Shown here piece after piece: positions 35,284 through 44,520 of a stretch of 64,000 nucleotides of DNA (positions are counted from its first letter, which is position 1; every line of letters starts with the position of its first letter). The notes beneath the pieces are model-generated. The model searched no databases and was not told the DNA's origin. It was given only the letters and a program-made list of their open reading frames with translations. The position numbers and the translations under genes were made by a program. Source of the stretch: Paucibacter sp. B2R-40 (GTDB taxonomy: Bacteria > Pseudomonadota > Gammaproteobacteria > Burkholderiales > Burkholderiaceae_C); the NCBI RefSeq assembly GCF_025717555.1, contig NZ_JAJIRP010000002.1, forward strand, positions 372,001 through 436,000, given 5' to 3'.

Positions 35284-36582
35284 ATGGCCGCCAAAGAATC
35301 CCCCAAAACCTTGTTGCAACTTTTTCTCTCCTGCGCCTCCGGCGTGGAGCGATTGCTGGACGAAGAAGTTCGCTTGATCCTGCCCAAAACTCATATCGAG
35401 GTCTTGCGCGGCGGCATTGCGCTGAAAAGTGACCTCGAGGGCGTGATGAAGCTCAACCTCGAATGCCGCTTAGCGCAGCGCGTGATGATAGAGCTGACCT
35501 CGGGCGGCTACCGCCATGAGGACGATATCTACGCCCTGGCCCGCACGATCGACTGGACCGAATGGATCACACCGGCCGAGACAGTTCGCGTCGACACCGT
35601 CGCGCGCCACTCGCCGCTGCGCAGCCTTAACTTCGCCACGCTGCGCGTCAAGGATGCAATCTGCGATGTGCTGCGCGACGCCACCGGCGAGCGCCCCAGC
35701 GTCGACACGCGCTTCCCCGATCTGCCCATCATCTTGCACCTGAGCGAACTGGACGCGACCATTTATGTCGACACCTCAGGCGAGCCGCTGTTCAAACGCG
35801 GCTGGCGCGAAGACAAGGGCGACGCGCCGCTGAAGGAAACCTTGGCTGCCGCAATGTTGGCCGCCGCTGGCTGGAAGGGCACGCCCGAGACCGGCGGCGC
35901 GCTGCACGACCCCTGCTGCGGCTCGGGCACGATCGCGGTCGAGGCAGCCCAAATCGCCTGCGGCATGGCCGCCGGCATGCAGCGCCGCTTTGCCTTCGAA
36001 AAGCAATTGCCGTTTGTGCCACTGCGTGGCCGCTGGCAAGCGATTAAGCAGGCCGCCAAGGACCGTGAACATGCGCCGGCGGTGCCGATCTTCTGCAGCG
36101 ATGTGGCCTTCCGGATGGTCGACTTTGCGCGCCGCAATGCCGAGCGTGCCGGCGTCGCCCAGTACATCCAGTTCAACGGCGGCGATGCGCTGGAGCGGCC
36201 CGCTCCCGAGCTGCCCGAGGGCATGCCCGGCACCATCATGATGAACCCGCCCTATGGCGAGCGCATTGAGGTGCGCGGCAAGGCCGCACATTACCGCGAT
36301 GCCGGTGGCTCGGAAGCACGCGACGCCGGCGACGATTTCTTCCCGCGCCTGGCCTCGCATTGGAAGCGCGCCTACACGCAAAACCCGGCCGGCTGGACCG
36401 CCTGGCTGCTCTGCCCGGATATGAAGTTACCTCAGCAGATGCGGCTGAAGGAGTCGCGCCGCTTCCCGATGTGGAACGGCCCGATCGAATGCCGGATGTT
36501 CCGCTTTGATCTGGTCGCCGGTTCGGCGCGGGCACCCAAGCCCAACGCCGACGGCGAAACTCAAACAGGCCGCGAGGCCTGA
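35284..36582 (+). CDS. THUMP-domain class I RNA methyltransferase (RlmL-like)
   Basis: 432 residues from the ATG at 35284. The N-terminal THUMP/ferredoxin-like part (about 10-165) contains LFLSCASGVERLLDEEVRLI. The methyltransferase part has DPCCGSGTIAVEAAQIACG for SAM binding and the N6/N2-type catalytic MNPPYGERIEV. It matches the first half of E. coli RlmKL, which makes m2G2445 in 23S rRNA; the RlmK half is absent, as in many betaproteobacteria. The C-terminal tail (about 20 residues) is polar and likely disordered. Confidence 0.9.
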   Translation: MAAKESPKTLLQLFLSCASGVERLLDEEVRLILPKTHIEVLRGGIALKSDLEGVMKLNLECRLAQRVMIELTSGGYRHEDDIYALARTIDWTEWITPAETVRVDTVARHSPLRSLNFATLRVKDAICDVLRDATGERPSVDTRFPDLPIILHLSELDATIYVDTSGEPLFKRGWREDKGDAPLKETLAAAMLAAAGWKGTPETGGALHDPCCGSGTIAVEAAQIACGMAAGMQRRFAFEKQLPFVPLRGRWQAIKQAAKDREHAPAVPIFCSDVAFRMVDFARRNAERAGVAQYIQFNGGDALERPAPELPEGMPGTIMMNPPYGERIEVRGKAAHYRDAGGSEARDAGDDFFPRLASHWKRAYTQNPAGWTAWLLCPDMKLPQQMRLKESRRFPMWNGPIECRMFRFDLVAGSARAPKPNADGETQTGREA

Positions 36583-36637
36583 GAGCCTAGCCCTTCACGG
36601 CAGCCTCGCAGTACTATTGCGTACAGTAACTGGTCAT

Positions 36638-37393
36638 TCAAAGAGACTGCAAGGCCAACCAGCCCAGGACGGCCAGTGGCGCGGTGTCGGCGCGCAGGAT
36701 GCGGGGCCCTAGCTGGGCGGCCAAAAAGCCCCGTTCGCACGCCGCCTGCTCCTCGGCCGGGCTCAGGCCGCCTTCGGGCCCACTCAAGACCAAGGTCTCT
36801 TGCGCTACCGCAGCGCTCAAGGCCTTCAGCGGCTGGGCGGCGGTCGGACTGAGCAGCCAGCGGCGCTGCTGGCTCGCCAACTCGGCCGGCTGCGCAGGCA
36901 ATTCCGCCAGCCAGGCCGCCAAGGTTTTGACCGGTGCAATGGTGGGAACCTTGGTGCGGCCGCTTTGCTCGCAAGCGGCGATGGCTACACCCGTCCAATG
37001 CGCGGCCTTCTTGTCGGCCCGCTCACCATTTAGACGCAAGACCGAACGTTCGCTCATCAGCGGTTGAATGCAGGCCACGCCCAACTCGGTGGCCTTCTCG
37101 ACCAAACCGTCCATGCGGTCATTGGCCGGCATCACCACGGCCAGCGTCACCGCATGCGTCAGTTCGCGTTGCACCGCTTGGCGCGCTTGCAAATGCACGC
37201 GCACCTCGCTGCGGCCCATTGCCGCGACCTCGGCCTGCCACTCATGGCCGGAGCCGTCAAACAAGGTCACCGGACTGCCCGGTTGCAGGCGCAAGACCTG
37301 GACATGGCGGGCGGCCGAGGGGGGCAACAGCAAATCATCGCCACCGAGGTCCGGGGCACTCAAGGGGATATCGACAAAAAAACGCGGTGGCAT
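36638..37393 (-). CDS. rsmE: 16S rRNA (uracil-1498-N3)-methyltransferase
   Basis: 251 residues. An N-terminal PUA-like barrel (MPPRFFVDIPL to about residue 75) binds RNA. The C-terminal SPOUT knot shows TLVLSGPEGGLSPAEEQAAC and QLGPRILRADTAPLAVLGWL. It methylates U1498 of 16S rRNA. It converges on the RlmL-like gene with about 55 nt between them. Confidence 0.95.
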   Translation of the reverse strand: MPPRFFVDIPLSAPDLGGDDLLLPPSAARHVQVLRLQPGSPVTLFDGSGHEWQAEVAAMGRSEVRVHLQARQAVQRELTHAVTLAVVMPANDRMDGLVEKATELGVACIQPLMSERSVLRLNGERADKKAAHWTGVAIAACEQSGRTKVPTIAPVKTLAAWLAELPAQPAELASQQRRWLLSPTAAQPLKALSAAVAQETLVLSGPEGGLSPAEEQAACERGFLAAQLGPRILRADTAPLAVLGWLALQSL

Positions 37394-37455
37394 GACTGAC
37401 AGCTCGAATCGGAAAGTCGCTCAGTGTGCCAGCAAGTTCACGCACCCCGTCATCA

Positions 37456-37920
37456 TCAGCTTGAGCGGGTGATGGACATGGCACGCCGCACCTGATCGGC
37501 CACCACCTCGCCCTGCGCTTGGCTGACCTCGGCCACAAAGCGTTGCCCCAAGGCACGCAGGGCCGCCACATCGCCGCAGCGCTCTACGTCGAGCACCATC
37601 TTGTAACCCTTCATCAAGCCCAGATACTGCTTGGCATGGCGGGTCAAAAAGCCATAGAGCTGCTCATAGTCCAGCGGCGAGAGATCCAGCTCGACCGGGA
37701 TGTCCACGGCGCCCGGATTGGCGTCTGCAATCAGCCCCTGCGCCAGCAAATATTCGATGTCGGCCGCCACAATGCCTTGCACCAGACTCAGCCATTGGGC
37801 GGCGGTTTTGCCACCATCGATCATCAGCAAGAGGTTGCGAACGCTGCGCGACATGGCCAAGCTGCGCGCCTTGATTTCAGCCCGCCCTGCTTCGGTCTTG
37901 ACGTAGGCCCGGTCCAGCAT
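37456..37920 (-). CDS. Conserved-looking hypothetical protein
   Basis: 154 residues from the ATG at 37920; GGGGGAG lies about 10 nt upstream, and an in-frame GTG at 37929 is an alternative. The product is soluble and mainly helical: residues 15-60 (SVRNLLLMIDGGKTAAQWLS) then a second helical part from about 90. The pattern of a short 'mostly helix plus ID linker' protein seen beside regulators in Burkholderiales fits, but I cannot name a family. It shares direction with rsmE and fadD but probably has its own promoter. Confidence 0.7.
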   Translation of the reverse strand: MLDRAYVKTEAGRAEIKARSLAMSRSVRNLLLMIDGGKTAAQWLSLVQGIVAADIEYLLAQGLIADANPGAVDIPVELDLSPLDYEQLYGFLTRHAKQYLGLMKGYKMVLDVERCGDVAALRALGQRFVAEVSQAQGEVVADQVRRAMSITRSS

Positions 37921-37998
37921 CGTTGTCACTCCCCCAAGTACACAGCCGACTCTAAACGGTCCGGGGCTTTGCCGTGCGCGGACTCAGCGCACAAGGAC

Positions 37999-39684
37999 TC
38001 AGGTCTTGTCGCGTAGTTCACGCCTGAGGATCTTGCCGACTGGCGTCTTGGGCAACTCATCGCGGAACTCGACCACCTTGGGCCGTTTGTATCCGGTCAG
38101 ATTGGCCTCGCAATAGGCGCGCACATCGGTCTCGGTGATGGGGTTGACGGCCGGGTTCTTGCGCACGATGACCACCTTGACCGCCTCGCCGGCCTTGGCG
38201 TCGGGGATGCCCACCGACGCACATTCCAGCACGCCTTCCATCTGCGTCAGCACGTCCTCGATCTCGTTCGGATAGACGTTGAAGCCGCTGACCAGAATCA
38301 TGTCCTTCTTGCGATCGACGATGCGGAAGAAACCGCGCTCATCCATGGTGCCGACGTCGCCCGTGCGGAAGAAGCCGTCGGCCGTCATCACCTGGGCGGT
38401 TTCGTCCGGCCGCTGCCAATAGCCGGCCATCACCTGCGGCCCACGAATGGCGATTTCGCCTCGCTCACCATTGGCCACCGGTTGACCCAGATCGTCCAGC
38501 AGCAAGATCTCGGTGCTGGGCATGGGCAGGCCAATCGAGCCGGTATAGGCCAGGCTATCGGTCGGGTTGCAACTGGCGATCGGTGAGGTTTCGCTCAGCC
38601 CATAGCCTTCGCAGATAGGGCAGCCGGTTTTTTCCAACCAAAGCTTGGCCGTTGCATGCTGCACCGCCATGCCGCCACCTACCGCGATCACCAAACTGCT
38701 CCAGTCGACGGTATTGAAATCCTTGTGATTGGCCATGGCCATGAACAAGGTGTTGACCGCCGGCAGGCTGTGGAAACGATGCTTGGCCAATTCCTTGAAG
38801 GTGCCCGGGATGTCACGCGGATTGGGGATCAAGACATTGCAGCCGCCCACATGCATGGACAGCATCATGTTCGTCGTGAAACCGAAGATGTGATACAGCG
38901 GCAAGGCGCAAATACTGACCAACTGCTCGCCGGCCGGGATCTTCTTGAGAGCGGGCTGATACCAAGCCTCGGCCTGCATCACATTGGCGACCAGATTGCG
39001 GTGCAGCAGCACCGCGCCCTTGGAGACACCGGTCGTGCCGCCGGTGTACTGCAGCACGGCGATATCGTTAGGGCCCACGCTGGGCGACTTGTAGCTCAGC
39101 TGACGACCTTTTGCGACCGCGTCATTGAAACTCACCGCGCCGGGCAACTCAAAGGCCGGCACCAGCTTCTTGACCTTGCGCACCACGTAATTGACGATCA
39201 AGCCCTTGGGGAAGCCCAACATATCGCCCATGGACGCCAGCACGACATGCTTGGTCGGCACTTGCTTGAGCACCTGCTGCAAGGTGATGGCGAAGTTCTC
39301 CAGGATGACGATCGCCTTGGCGCCGGAATCCTTGAGCTGATGCTCCAGTTCGCGCGGGGTGTAGAGCGGGTTGACGTTGACCACGACGAAACCGGCCCGC
39401 AGCACGGCAGCGACCGCGACCGGGTACTGCATCACGTTGGGCATCATCAAGGCGACGCGGTCGCCCTTCTCCAGCCCCAGACTCTGCAAATAGGCGGCCA
39501 AGGCACGCGAGCTCTCATCCAACTGGGCGAACGAGATCTGCCGGCCCATCATCTTGTAGGCGGGCTGCTGCGGGAACTTCTTGAACGCCGAATTCATCAG
39601 CTCGACCAGCGACGGGTACAGCTCCGCATGAATCTCGGCGGGCACACCTTCGGGATAGTTCTTCAGCCAAGTCTTCTGCAGCAT
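37999..39684 (-). CDS. fadD: Long-chain fatty acid-CoA ligase
   Basis: 561 residues from the ATG at 39684, with GGAG about 11 nt upstream; the frame runs open another 55 codons, but that part is Pro-rich and unlike the family. Visible motifs are LQYTGGTTGVSKGAVLLHRN (P-loop of ANL enzymes), YGLSETSPIAS, FRTGDVGTMDERGFFRIVDR and the C-terminal Lys in LPKTPVGKILRRELR. It activates fatty acids to acyl-CoA with ATP at the inner face of the membrane for beta-oxidation. Confidence 0.94.
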   Translation of the reverse strand: MLQKTWLKNYPEGVPAEIHAELYPSLVELMNSAFKKFPQQPAYKMMGRQISFAQLDESSRALAAYLQSLGLEKGDRVALMMPNVMQYPVAVAAVLRAGFVVVNVNPLYTPRELEHQLKDSGAKAIVILENFAITLQQVLKQVPTKHVVLASMGDMLGFPKGLIVNYVVRKVKKLVPAFELPGAVSFNDAVAKGRQLSYKSPSVGPNDIAVLQYTGGTTGVSKGAVLLHRNLVANVMQAEAWYQPALKKIPAGEQLVSICALPLYHIFGFTTNMMLSMHVGGCNVLIPNPRDIPGTFKELAKHRFHSLPAVNTLFMAMANHKDFNTVDWSSLVIAVGGGMAVQHATAKLWLEKTGCPICEGYGLSETSPIASCNPTDSLAYTGSIGLPMPSTEILLLDDLGQPVANGERGEIAIRGPQVMAGYWQRPDETAQVMTADGFFRTGDVGTMDERGFFRIVDRKKDMILVSGFNVYPNEIEDVLTQMEGVLECASVGIPDAKAGEAVKVVIVRKNPAVNPITETDVRAYCEANLTGYKRPKVVEFRDELPKTPVGKILRRELRDKT

Positions 39685-40059
39685 GGGTTTTATGTCTCCG
39701 TTCGAATGAGCTGGATTCTCTCCGATGGGAGGGGGTGGGGGCATAGGGGGAAGCGATAGCGGGGCGTAGAGTGCGCTGCCCAATTGGGTTGAAAGCACCG
39801 CTCGCAACGGGCCAAGCTTCAACAGAAAGAACACGCGCCAGAACAACACCCTAAAGGCAAAAATACCGTACCCGAACTAACGGCACCTTCAAACGAGGGG
39901 GGCTTGTTGGCCCCAAATACCTTGGCTAGGGTTATCCTTGGCCCAAATTTTTAAGCCACTGCCGCCATGGAAAAGTCGCCCAGTCGTCAGCCGAAATGTC
40001 CAAAGGAACTGGGTGGCTGCATGTGCCCAATGGAAAAACCTCGATGAAACCTAAGAGCA
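39685..40059. other. 375-nt divergent region at the left edge of the AT-rich island
   Basis: It holds the upstream regions of fadD (minus) and the flippase gene (plus). TTGGCCCCAAAT and TTGGCCCAAATT recur as direct repeats at about 39905 and 39938. A 26-codon frame 39967-40047 (MEKSPSRQPKCPKELGGCMC...) ends 12 nt before the flippase ATG; I do not call it a gene. No tRNA, integrase or attachment repeat is visible. Confidence 0.5.
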
Positions 40060-41313
40060 ATGACCATAGCGAAAAACACTAGAGCCTGGCAATCAGCTCT
40101 GTTCGATGCGTTGCTGTTTGGAGTGATTTTTGGCCTCACCAACGTCATATCCTACGGCTTCATCGTCATGACCGGCCGCAGTCTCAAACCCGCTGATTAT
40201 GGGACATTCAGTGCGCTCTTAGGCTTGATTTCACTGGGCGGCGTTTTTGCCAACTCGATTCAGGCCGGCGCTACCCAAGCCGTCAAAACCAGCACAAACA
40301 CACTGAAACTGCACCATGTACTCAGCTCAGCGTGGAAATATTCCGCGCTTGGAGCGGCCGTTCTGATTGCAGTTCTACTCCCCTTCAAACAACAACTAAA
40401 CGCCAACACTTCGCAAGTCATCCTCGGCGGACTCTGCCTGTTTGCCATGATCATGAGTTCCGCAGTAGTCGGCTACCTTGCCGGCATCGGCAAGGTCCGA
40501 GCTCAGGCAGACCTTGCCTGCTATGGAGCTATCGCCCGGCTGGCCACAGGTTGGCTCTTGTTGACGACAGGATTTGGTATCAGCGGTGCGCTAGGCGGCT
40601 ACGTTATTAACTATCTATTTATATTTGTATTAGCAATAATATACAACCGCAGTTACACCCCTCAGAACAATACCAAAATAGCGTCGAAAACCAAAAACAT
40701 TAAAATAGAAACGTCGACTTTACTCATTTTCATGCTGACTTACGCGACTTTCACACTTGATCAATTTGCCGTTCAATTCTTCAATCCAAGTGTCGGCGGT
40801 GACTATGCCGCTGCGGCAACGATTGCAAAACTAACGTTCTTTACAGCTTTCCCCGTCATTGCCATCGCCTATCCACGCATGTTGACCCAAACAAGCCGCT
40901 TGGCACAATTAAAAACGCTCAGGCATGCAGCCACAGCAATTGTGGCCAGCGGTACCGCCCTGGTAATTGTATTGCTGATATTTCCGCATGAAATCACTAC
41001 TCTATTTTTTGGGAATCAATTTGAAATGGCTGCAGCCAACATCCCAATTTTGGCTCTCGGTGTCCTGTTCTTTTCGATGTCGGTGCTCGCCATGCATGCC
41101 AAGATAGCCTGGCGATATACCGCTGGATACATACCGGCAGCAGTATTGCTGGGTGGCGGTTTTTTGCTGCATGCATATCGCCACCAAGACATAGGGAAAA
41201 TTGTGGAAAATCAGACCATAATATTTGGCACACAAATGCTTTTCTTGTGGGCCAGTTTTATTCTCAATTTTAACTCCGCCTCGATCAGCCTGCATAACGC
41301 AAACGATAGTTAG
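40060..41313 (+). CDS. Polysaccharide flippase (Wzx/MATE-like superfamily)
   Basis: 417 residues with about twelve membrane segments, starting at about 17 (ALLFGVIFGLTNVISYGFIV). The N-terminal segment GRSLKPADYGTFSALLGLIS is the typical Wzx-type 'P-Y-G/L-F-s' entry. LTYATFTLDQFAVQFF and AAATIAKLTFFTAFPVI cover the middle helices. It should move a lipid-linked glycan across the inner membrane. It is the first gene of the AT-rich island, about 80 nt before the GT2 gene. Confidence 0.85.
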   Translation: MTIAKNTRAWQSALFDALLFGVIFGLTNVISYGFIVMTGRSLKPADYGTFSALLGLISLGGVFANSIQAGATQAVKTSTNTLKLHHVLSSAWKYSALGAAVLIAVLLPFKQQLNANTSQVILGGLCLFAMIMSSAVVGYLAGIGKVRAQADLACYGAIARLATGWLLLTTGFGISGALGGYVINYLFIFVLAIIYNRSYTPQNNTKIASKTKNIKIETSTLLIFMLTYATFTLDQFAVQFFNPSVGGDYAAAATIAKLTFFTAFPVIAIAYPRMLTQTSRLAQLKTLRHAATAIVASGTALVIVLLIFPHEITTLFFGNQFEMAAANIPILALGVLFFSMSVLAMHAKIAWRYTAGYIPAAVLLGGGFLLHAYRHQDIGKIVENQTIIFGTQMLFLWASFILNFNSASISLHNANDS

Positions 41314-41392
41314 TCATCATATGCCTAGCCAGAGTTATTAACTAAAATTTCAGAGTATTTTATCTCGGCCAACCAGTAGGTAAAATTTCAAT

Positions 41393-42076
41393 ATGCCAGA
41401 ACAATCAAATATTTGGGTAGTAATCCCAGCCTTCAACGAGGGCGAAGTTATTCGAGACGTAATATCCGAATTGCGAAAAAAATACAACAATGTCGTGCTA
41501 GTTGATGATTGCTCCAAGGATACTACTGGCTCTGCCGCCCTGGATGGTGGAGCTATCGTGCTACGGCATCCCATCAATTTAGGCCAAGGTGCGGCACTTC
41601 AAACCGGGCTGAAATACGCGATTTCACAAGCAGCGGAATACGTGGTGACCTTTGATGCCGATGGGCAGCACCGCGTTGAAGATATTGCAGTACTTATGGA
41701 AGTTCAAAAACAATCGAATGCCGACATCGTGGTCGGCAGTCGATTTTTGGGAAGTACGCAGAATCTACCTACACTCAAAAAGATCGTGCTTAAGCTTGCT
41801 GTTCTATTTACTCGCATGACCAGCGGATTGCAATTGACTGATGCGCACAATGGGCTCCGCCTTTTTACCGGACATGCGGCCAAATCCATCAAAATCAATC
41901 AAAACAGAATGGCTCACGCATCGGAAATCGTTGATCAAATCCTAGGTCTTGGCTTAAAAGTTGCGGAAGCCCCTGTGACAATCATCTATACGGAATACTC
42001 AATCCGAAAAGGGCAGAAAATCAGCAATGCCTTCAATATCCTAGCTGAGCTTTTTGTTGGGAAAATTACAAAATGA
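41393..42076 (+). CDS. Family 2 glycosyltransferase (polyprenyl-phosphate sugar synthase type)
   Basis: 227 residues. The GT-A fold shows VVIPAFNEGEVIRDVISELR, VVLVDDCSKDTTG, the LRHPINLGQGAALQTGLKYA loop and the metal-binding YVVTFDADGQHRVEDI. No C-terminal membrane helices are present, as in DPM1-type enzymes that make polyprenyl-phosphate-sugars. The last four bases overlap the DUF2304 gene, which may supply the membrane anchor for this enzyme. Confidence 0.9.
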   Translation: MPEQSNIWVVIPAFNEGEVIRDVISELRKKYNNVVLVDDCSKDTTGSAALDGGAIVLRHPINLGQGAALQTGLKYAISQAAEYVVTFDADGQHRVEDIAVLMEVQKQSNADIVVGSRFLGSTQNLPTLKKIVLKLAVLFTRMTSGLQLTDAHNGLRLFTGHAAKSIKINQNRMAHASEIVDQILGLGLKVAEAPVTIIYTEYSIRKGQKISNAFNILAELFVGKITK

Positions 42077-42483
42077 TTATGCAATTTATCCTGATATCAG
42101 GGCTCCTAGCTTGCCTGATCTACGCGTTCCTACAAAGACAAAAATCCCGTCTGATTAGCGCATTGTTGGCAGTAATCTCTATTCTTGGAATAGTATTCGT
42201 CTCCACACCAGAACTAACCAATGTCTTAGCAAAATTTGTCGGCATAGGGCGCGGAGCAGATTTAATTCTTTACTGCTGGCTATTGATAAGCATTGTAGTT
42301 TCAGTCAATCTCCAGATGAAGATACTTTCAATCCACAAAAATATTACAGATCTCACTCGCGAGTTGGCACTGATGCGACCACAGTCGCAGTTGCGAGAAA
42401 TAGATAGGCCTGACAAGGAAAGCTATGAGCGAGCGCAAAGCCCAAGCGCAAATTATGAAAAACCAGTTCCTTTCAGTGATTAA
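42073..42483 (+). CDS. DUF2304 small membrane protein
   Basis: 136 residues with three hydrophobic segments at about 3-20, 29-48 and 65-87. The central GRGADLILYCWLLISIV and the following basic helix with LTRELALMR are the DUF2304 marks. Members are almost always next to a GT2 gene, as here, with a four-base overlap. A role as membrane partner of the glycosyltransferase is inferred from this pairing. The C-terminal 35 residues are polar. Confidence 0.82.
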   Translation: MIMQFILISGLLACLIYAFLQRQKSRLISALLAVISILGIVFVSTPELTNVLAKFVGIGRGADLILYCWLLISIVVSVNLQMKILSIHKNITDLTRELALMRPQSQLREIDRPDKESYERAQSPSANYEKPVPFSD

Positions 42484-42579
42484 TATTATTACTAGATACT
42501 AAATATTTCTTCAAATATTGATGGCATTTAGACAGAATCAGCCATACATCCTAAAACATAGTTCAGCAGCGCGGACAAC

Positions 42580-43695
42580 ATGGCAAACATAATTAAAATT
42601 GAAAAAATAATTGATAAATATATTTTTCTTCCTCTTTGCTTTATCTTTGGGCGAAAAAATCATAGGAAGGCAATTCCAAATTCGATTACAAAAATACTCG
42701 TTATTAAATTCTGGGCGCTTGGTGACTCTGTAGTACTACTGCCTACACTTCAGGCCTTCAAAAGAAAATTCCCCAACTCTGAAGTACACGTACTGGCTCA
42801 CACGAGAAACAGAGCCGTTTTCGAAGGTCAAGATTACATTGACAATATTATTGACTTTTCCATAAAAAATATATTAAATAACTTTAGATATTACGACATC
42901 TGCATAGATGCTGAGCCTTATTTAAATGTTTCCGCATTAATTTGCTTCATAAAAGGGAATTTTAGAATTGGATTCTCTCACGGAGCCAGAGGAAAAACAT
43001 ACCACATTCAAAGCCCATTCAATAAAAATCAACACATGGTTCAAAATTACCTCGATTTTGGAAAAATATTTAATATAGATAGAAATACAGATAAGCTTAT
43101 TCCGCTTTCCATCTCGAGCCCTGATAAAGTTCTAATTTCAGAATACCTGCAGAAAGTCAAATATTCGACTACTGGCCTAACAGTTGGCATCGCTCCAGGT
43201 GTCGCTGAGTCGGTGAAATTCAGAATGTGGCCAATTGAAAATTTCGCCGCACTCGCTGATACCTTAATCGAAAAATATAACGCACAGGTTTTTTTCATCG
43301 ACTCAAAGTCAAACATTGAAACAATTAGAAAAATTGAATTTTCAATGAAAAATAAGGCTATAAATTCTGCGGGAATATTTACCGTAAAACAATCAGCAGA
43401 ACTTATTAGTCGATGCGATATTGCGATAAGCAACGATTCCGGCTTCATGCACATTGCAGCTGCAGCAGGCGTAAAAACAATAGGTTTATTTGGCCCCAAT
43501 ACACCCGTCCTATGGGGGCCATATGGCGCAAATAATGTCTCCATATGGAAACCGAAAATTGGCTGCCCTTTTATAGACAACACCAGCGCAGAATTAATTC
43601 CAAAACAACTGAGCTTTGAGCAGGCCAATTGCATGACAGCAATTGAGGTTGATGATGTACTGATTGCAATTGACAAGTTGCTTCAAATAAAATAG
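42580..43695 (+). CDS. Family 9 glycosyltransferase (heptosyltransferase-like)
   Basis: 371 residues. The GT-B fold begins ILVIKFWALGDSVVLLPTLQ, typical of the heptosyltransferase N-domain. The C-domain has LTVGIAPGVAESVKFRMWPI and the nucleotide-sugar site SNDSGFMHIAAAAGVKTIGL then FGPNTPVLWGP. It should transfer an ADP-heptose-like sugar in the cytoplasm. This is the most AT-rich gene of the window; its codon use is unlike that of the flanking genes. Confidence 0.9.
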   Translation: MANIIKIEKIIDKYIFLPLCFIFGRKNHRKAIPNSITKILVIKFWALGDSVVLLPTLQAFKRKFPNSEVHVLAHTRNRAVFEGQDYIDNIIDFSIKNILNNFRYYDICIDAEPYLNVSALICFIKGNFRIGFSHGARGKTYHIQSPFNKNQHMVQNYLDFGKIFNIDRNTDKLIPLSISSPDKVLISEYLQKVKYSTTGLTVGIAPGVAESVKFRMWPIENFAALADTLIEKYNAQVFFIDSKSNIETIRKIEFSMKNKAINSAGIFTVKQSAELISRCDIAISNDSGFMHIAAAAGVKTIGLFGPNTPVLWGPYGANNVSIWKPKIGCPFIDNTSAELIPKQLSFEQANCMTAIEVDDVLIAIDKLLQIK

Positions 43696-43826
43696 TTATA
43701 TTTCCGTTGCAATTTGCATTGAATTAATTTTTTATTTTTTAAGAAACAAAAAATATCAAATTCGCAGTTGATTATTTTTGAAAATTGCAACTCGTAATTC
43801 AGTCATTAAAATGCAAAGGTTTGTGT

Positions 43827-44507
43827 ATGTTGAATTCAACCTGGGACAAAGATCCTGCAGGGTATGACTCTCATCGAACCACTTGGCTTCATCAGCGAAA
43901 GACCAATCGCCTGTTTGAATTTCTTACTGAGGCGAAGGCAGGGGAACGGATCATTGAAGTCGGATGCGGAACTGGAGTAGCTATTCTTGATATTGCTGAA
44001 CGTCGCCCTGACTTGAGCTTCATCGGTATTGATCCGAATAGAGAATATATTGACTATGCAAACACAAAAGTCACCCAGAGAAAATTCAAAAATGTGAGTT
44101 TCTCTACTGGTCTGGCTGAGCAAATTTCGAGTTCAAATGAGAACTCATGTCAAGCCAACTGGATTATTTCAACCGACGTTCTGCATCATGTAAGCGACCT
44201 CAGAAGATCTATCGAAGAGATTTCATTGAATTCTTGCTCCGGCGCAAAATGGATGATTCTCGAACCAAGTTGGCTGAATCCCTATATCTGCTACTTTCAG
44301 GCCACCAAATTAGGGGAACGAAATTTTTGGCCAAACGCATTCCTAGAGCTGACCCGGAACAATTGGCATCACGAAGCAACGCAGTATATTAATATAATTC
44401 CGTCGGCCATAAAAAAGCCTAACAATATTATAAAAAAACTCGAATACTTTCTAGAGGGGTTGCCGGTTATTTGTGGAACAATATGCCTTGTCTTGCAGAA
44501 GAAATAA
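43827..44507 (+). CDS. SAM-dependent methyltransferase (class I)
   Basis: 226 residues from the ATG at 43827, with AAAGG 8 nt upstream; the open frame reaches back to a TTG at 43785. Motif I is RIIEVGCGTGVAILDIAE, then LSFIGIDPNREYIDYANTKV and NWIISTDVLHHVSDLRRSIE. It methylates a small molecule or sugar-lipid precursor; the island context suggests a polysaccharide or lipid carrier. The C-terminus carries a hydrophobic stretch (GLPVICGTICLVLQ) that might touch the membrane. Confidence 0.88.
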   Translation: MLNSTWDKDPAGYDSHRTTWLHQRKTNRLFEFLTEAKAGERIIEVGCGTGVAILDIAERRPDLSFIGIDPNREYIDYANTKVTQRKFKNVSFSTGLAEQISSSNENSCQANWIISTDVLHHVSDLRRSIEEISLNSCSGAKWMILEPSWLNPYICYFQATKLGERNFWPNAFLELTRNNWHHEATQYINIIPSAIKKPNNIIKKLEYFLEGLPVICGTICLVLQKK

Positions 44508-44520
44508 GTTTTATTTGATC

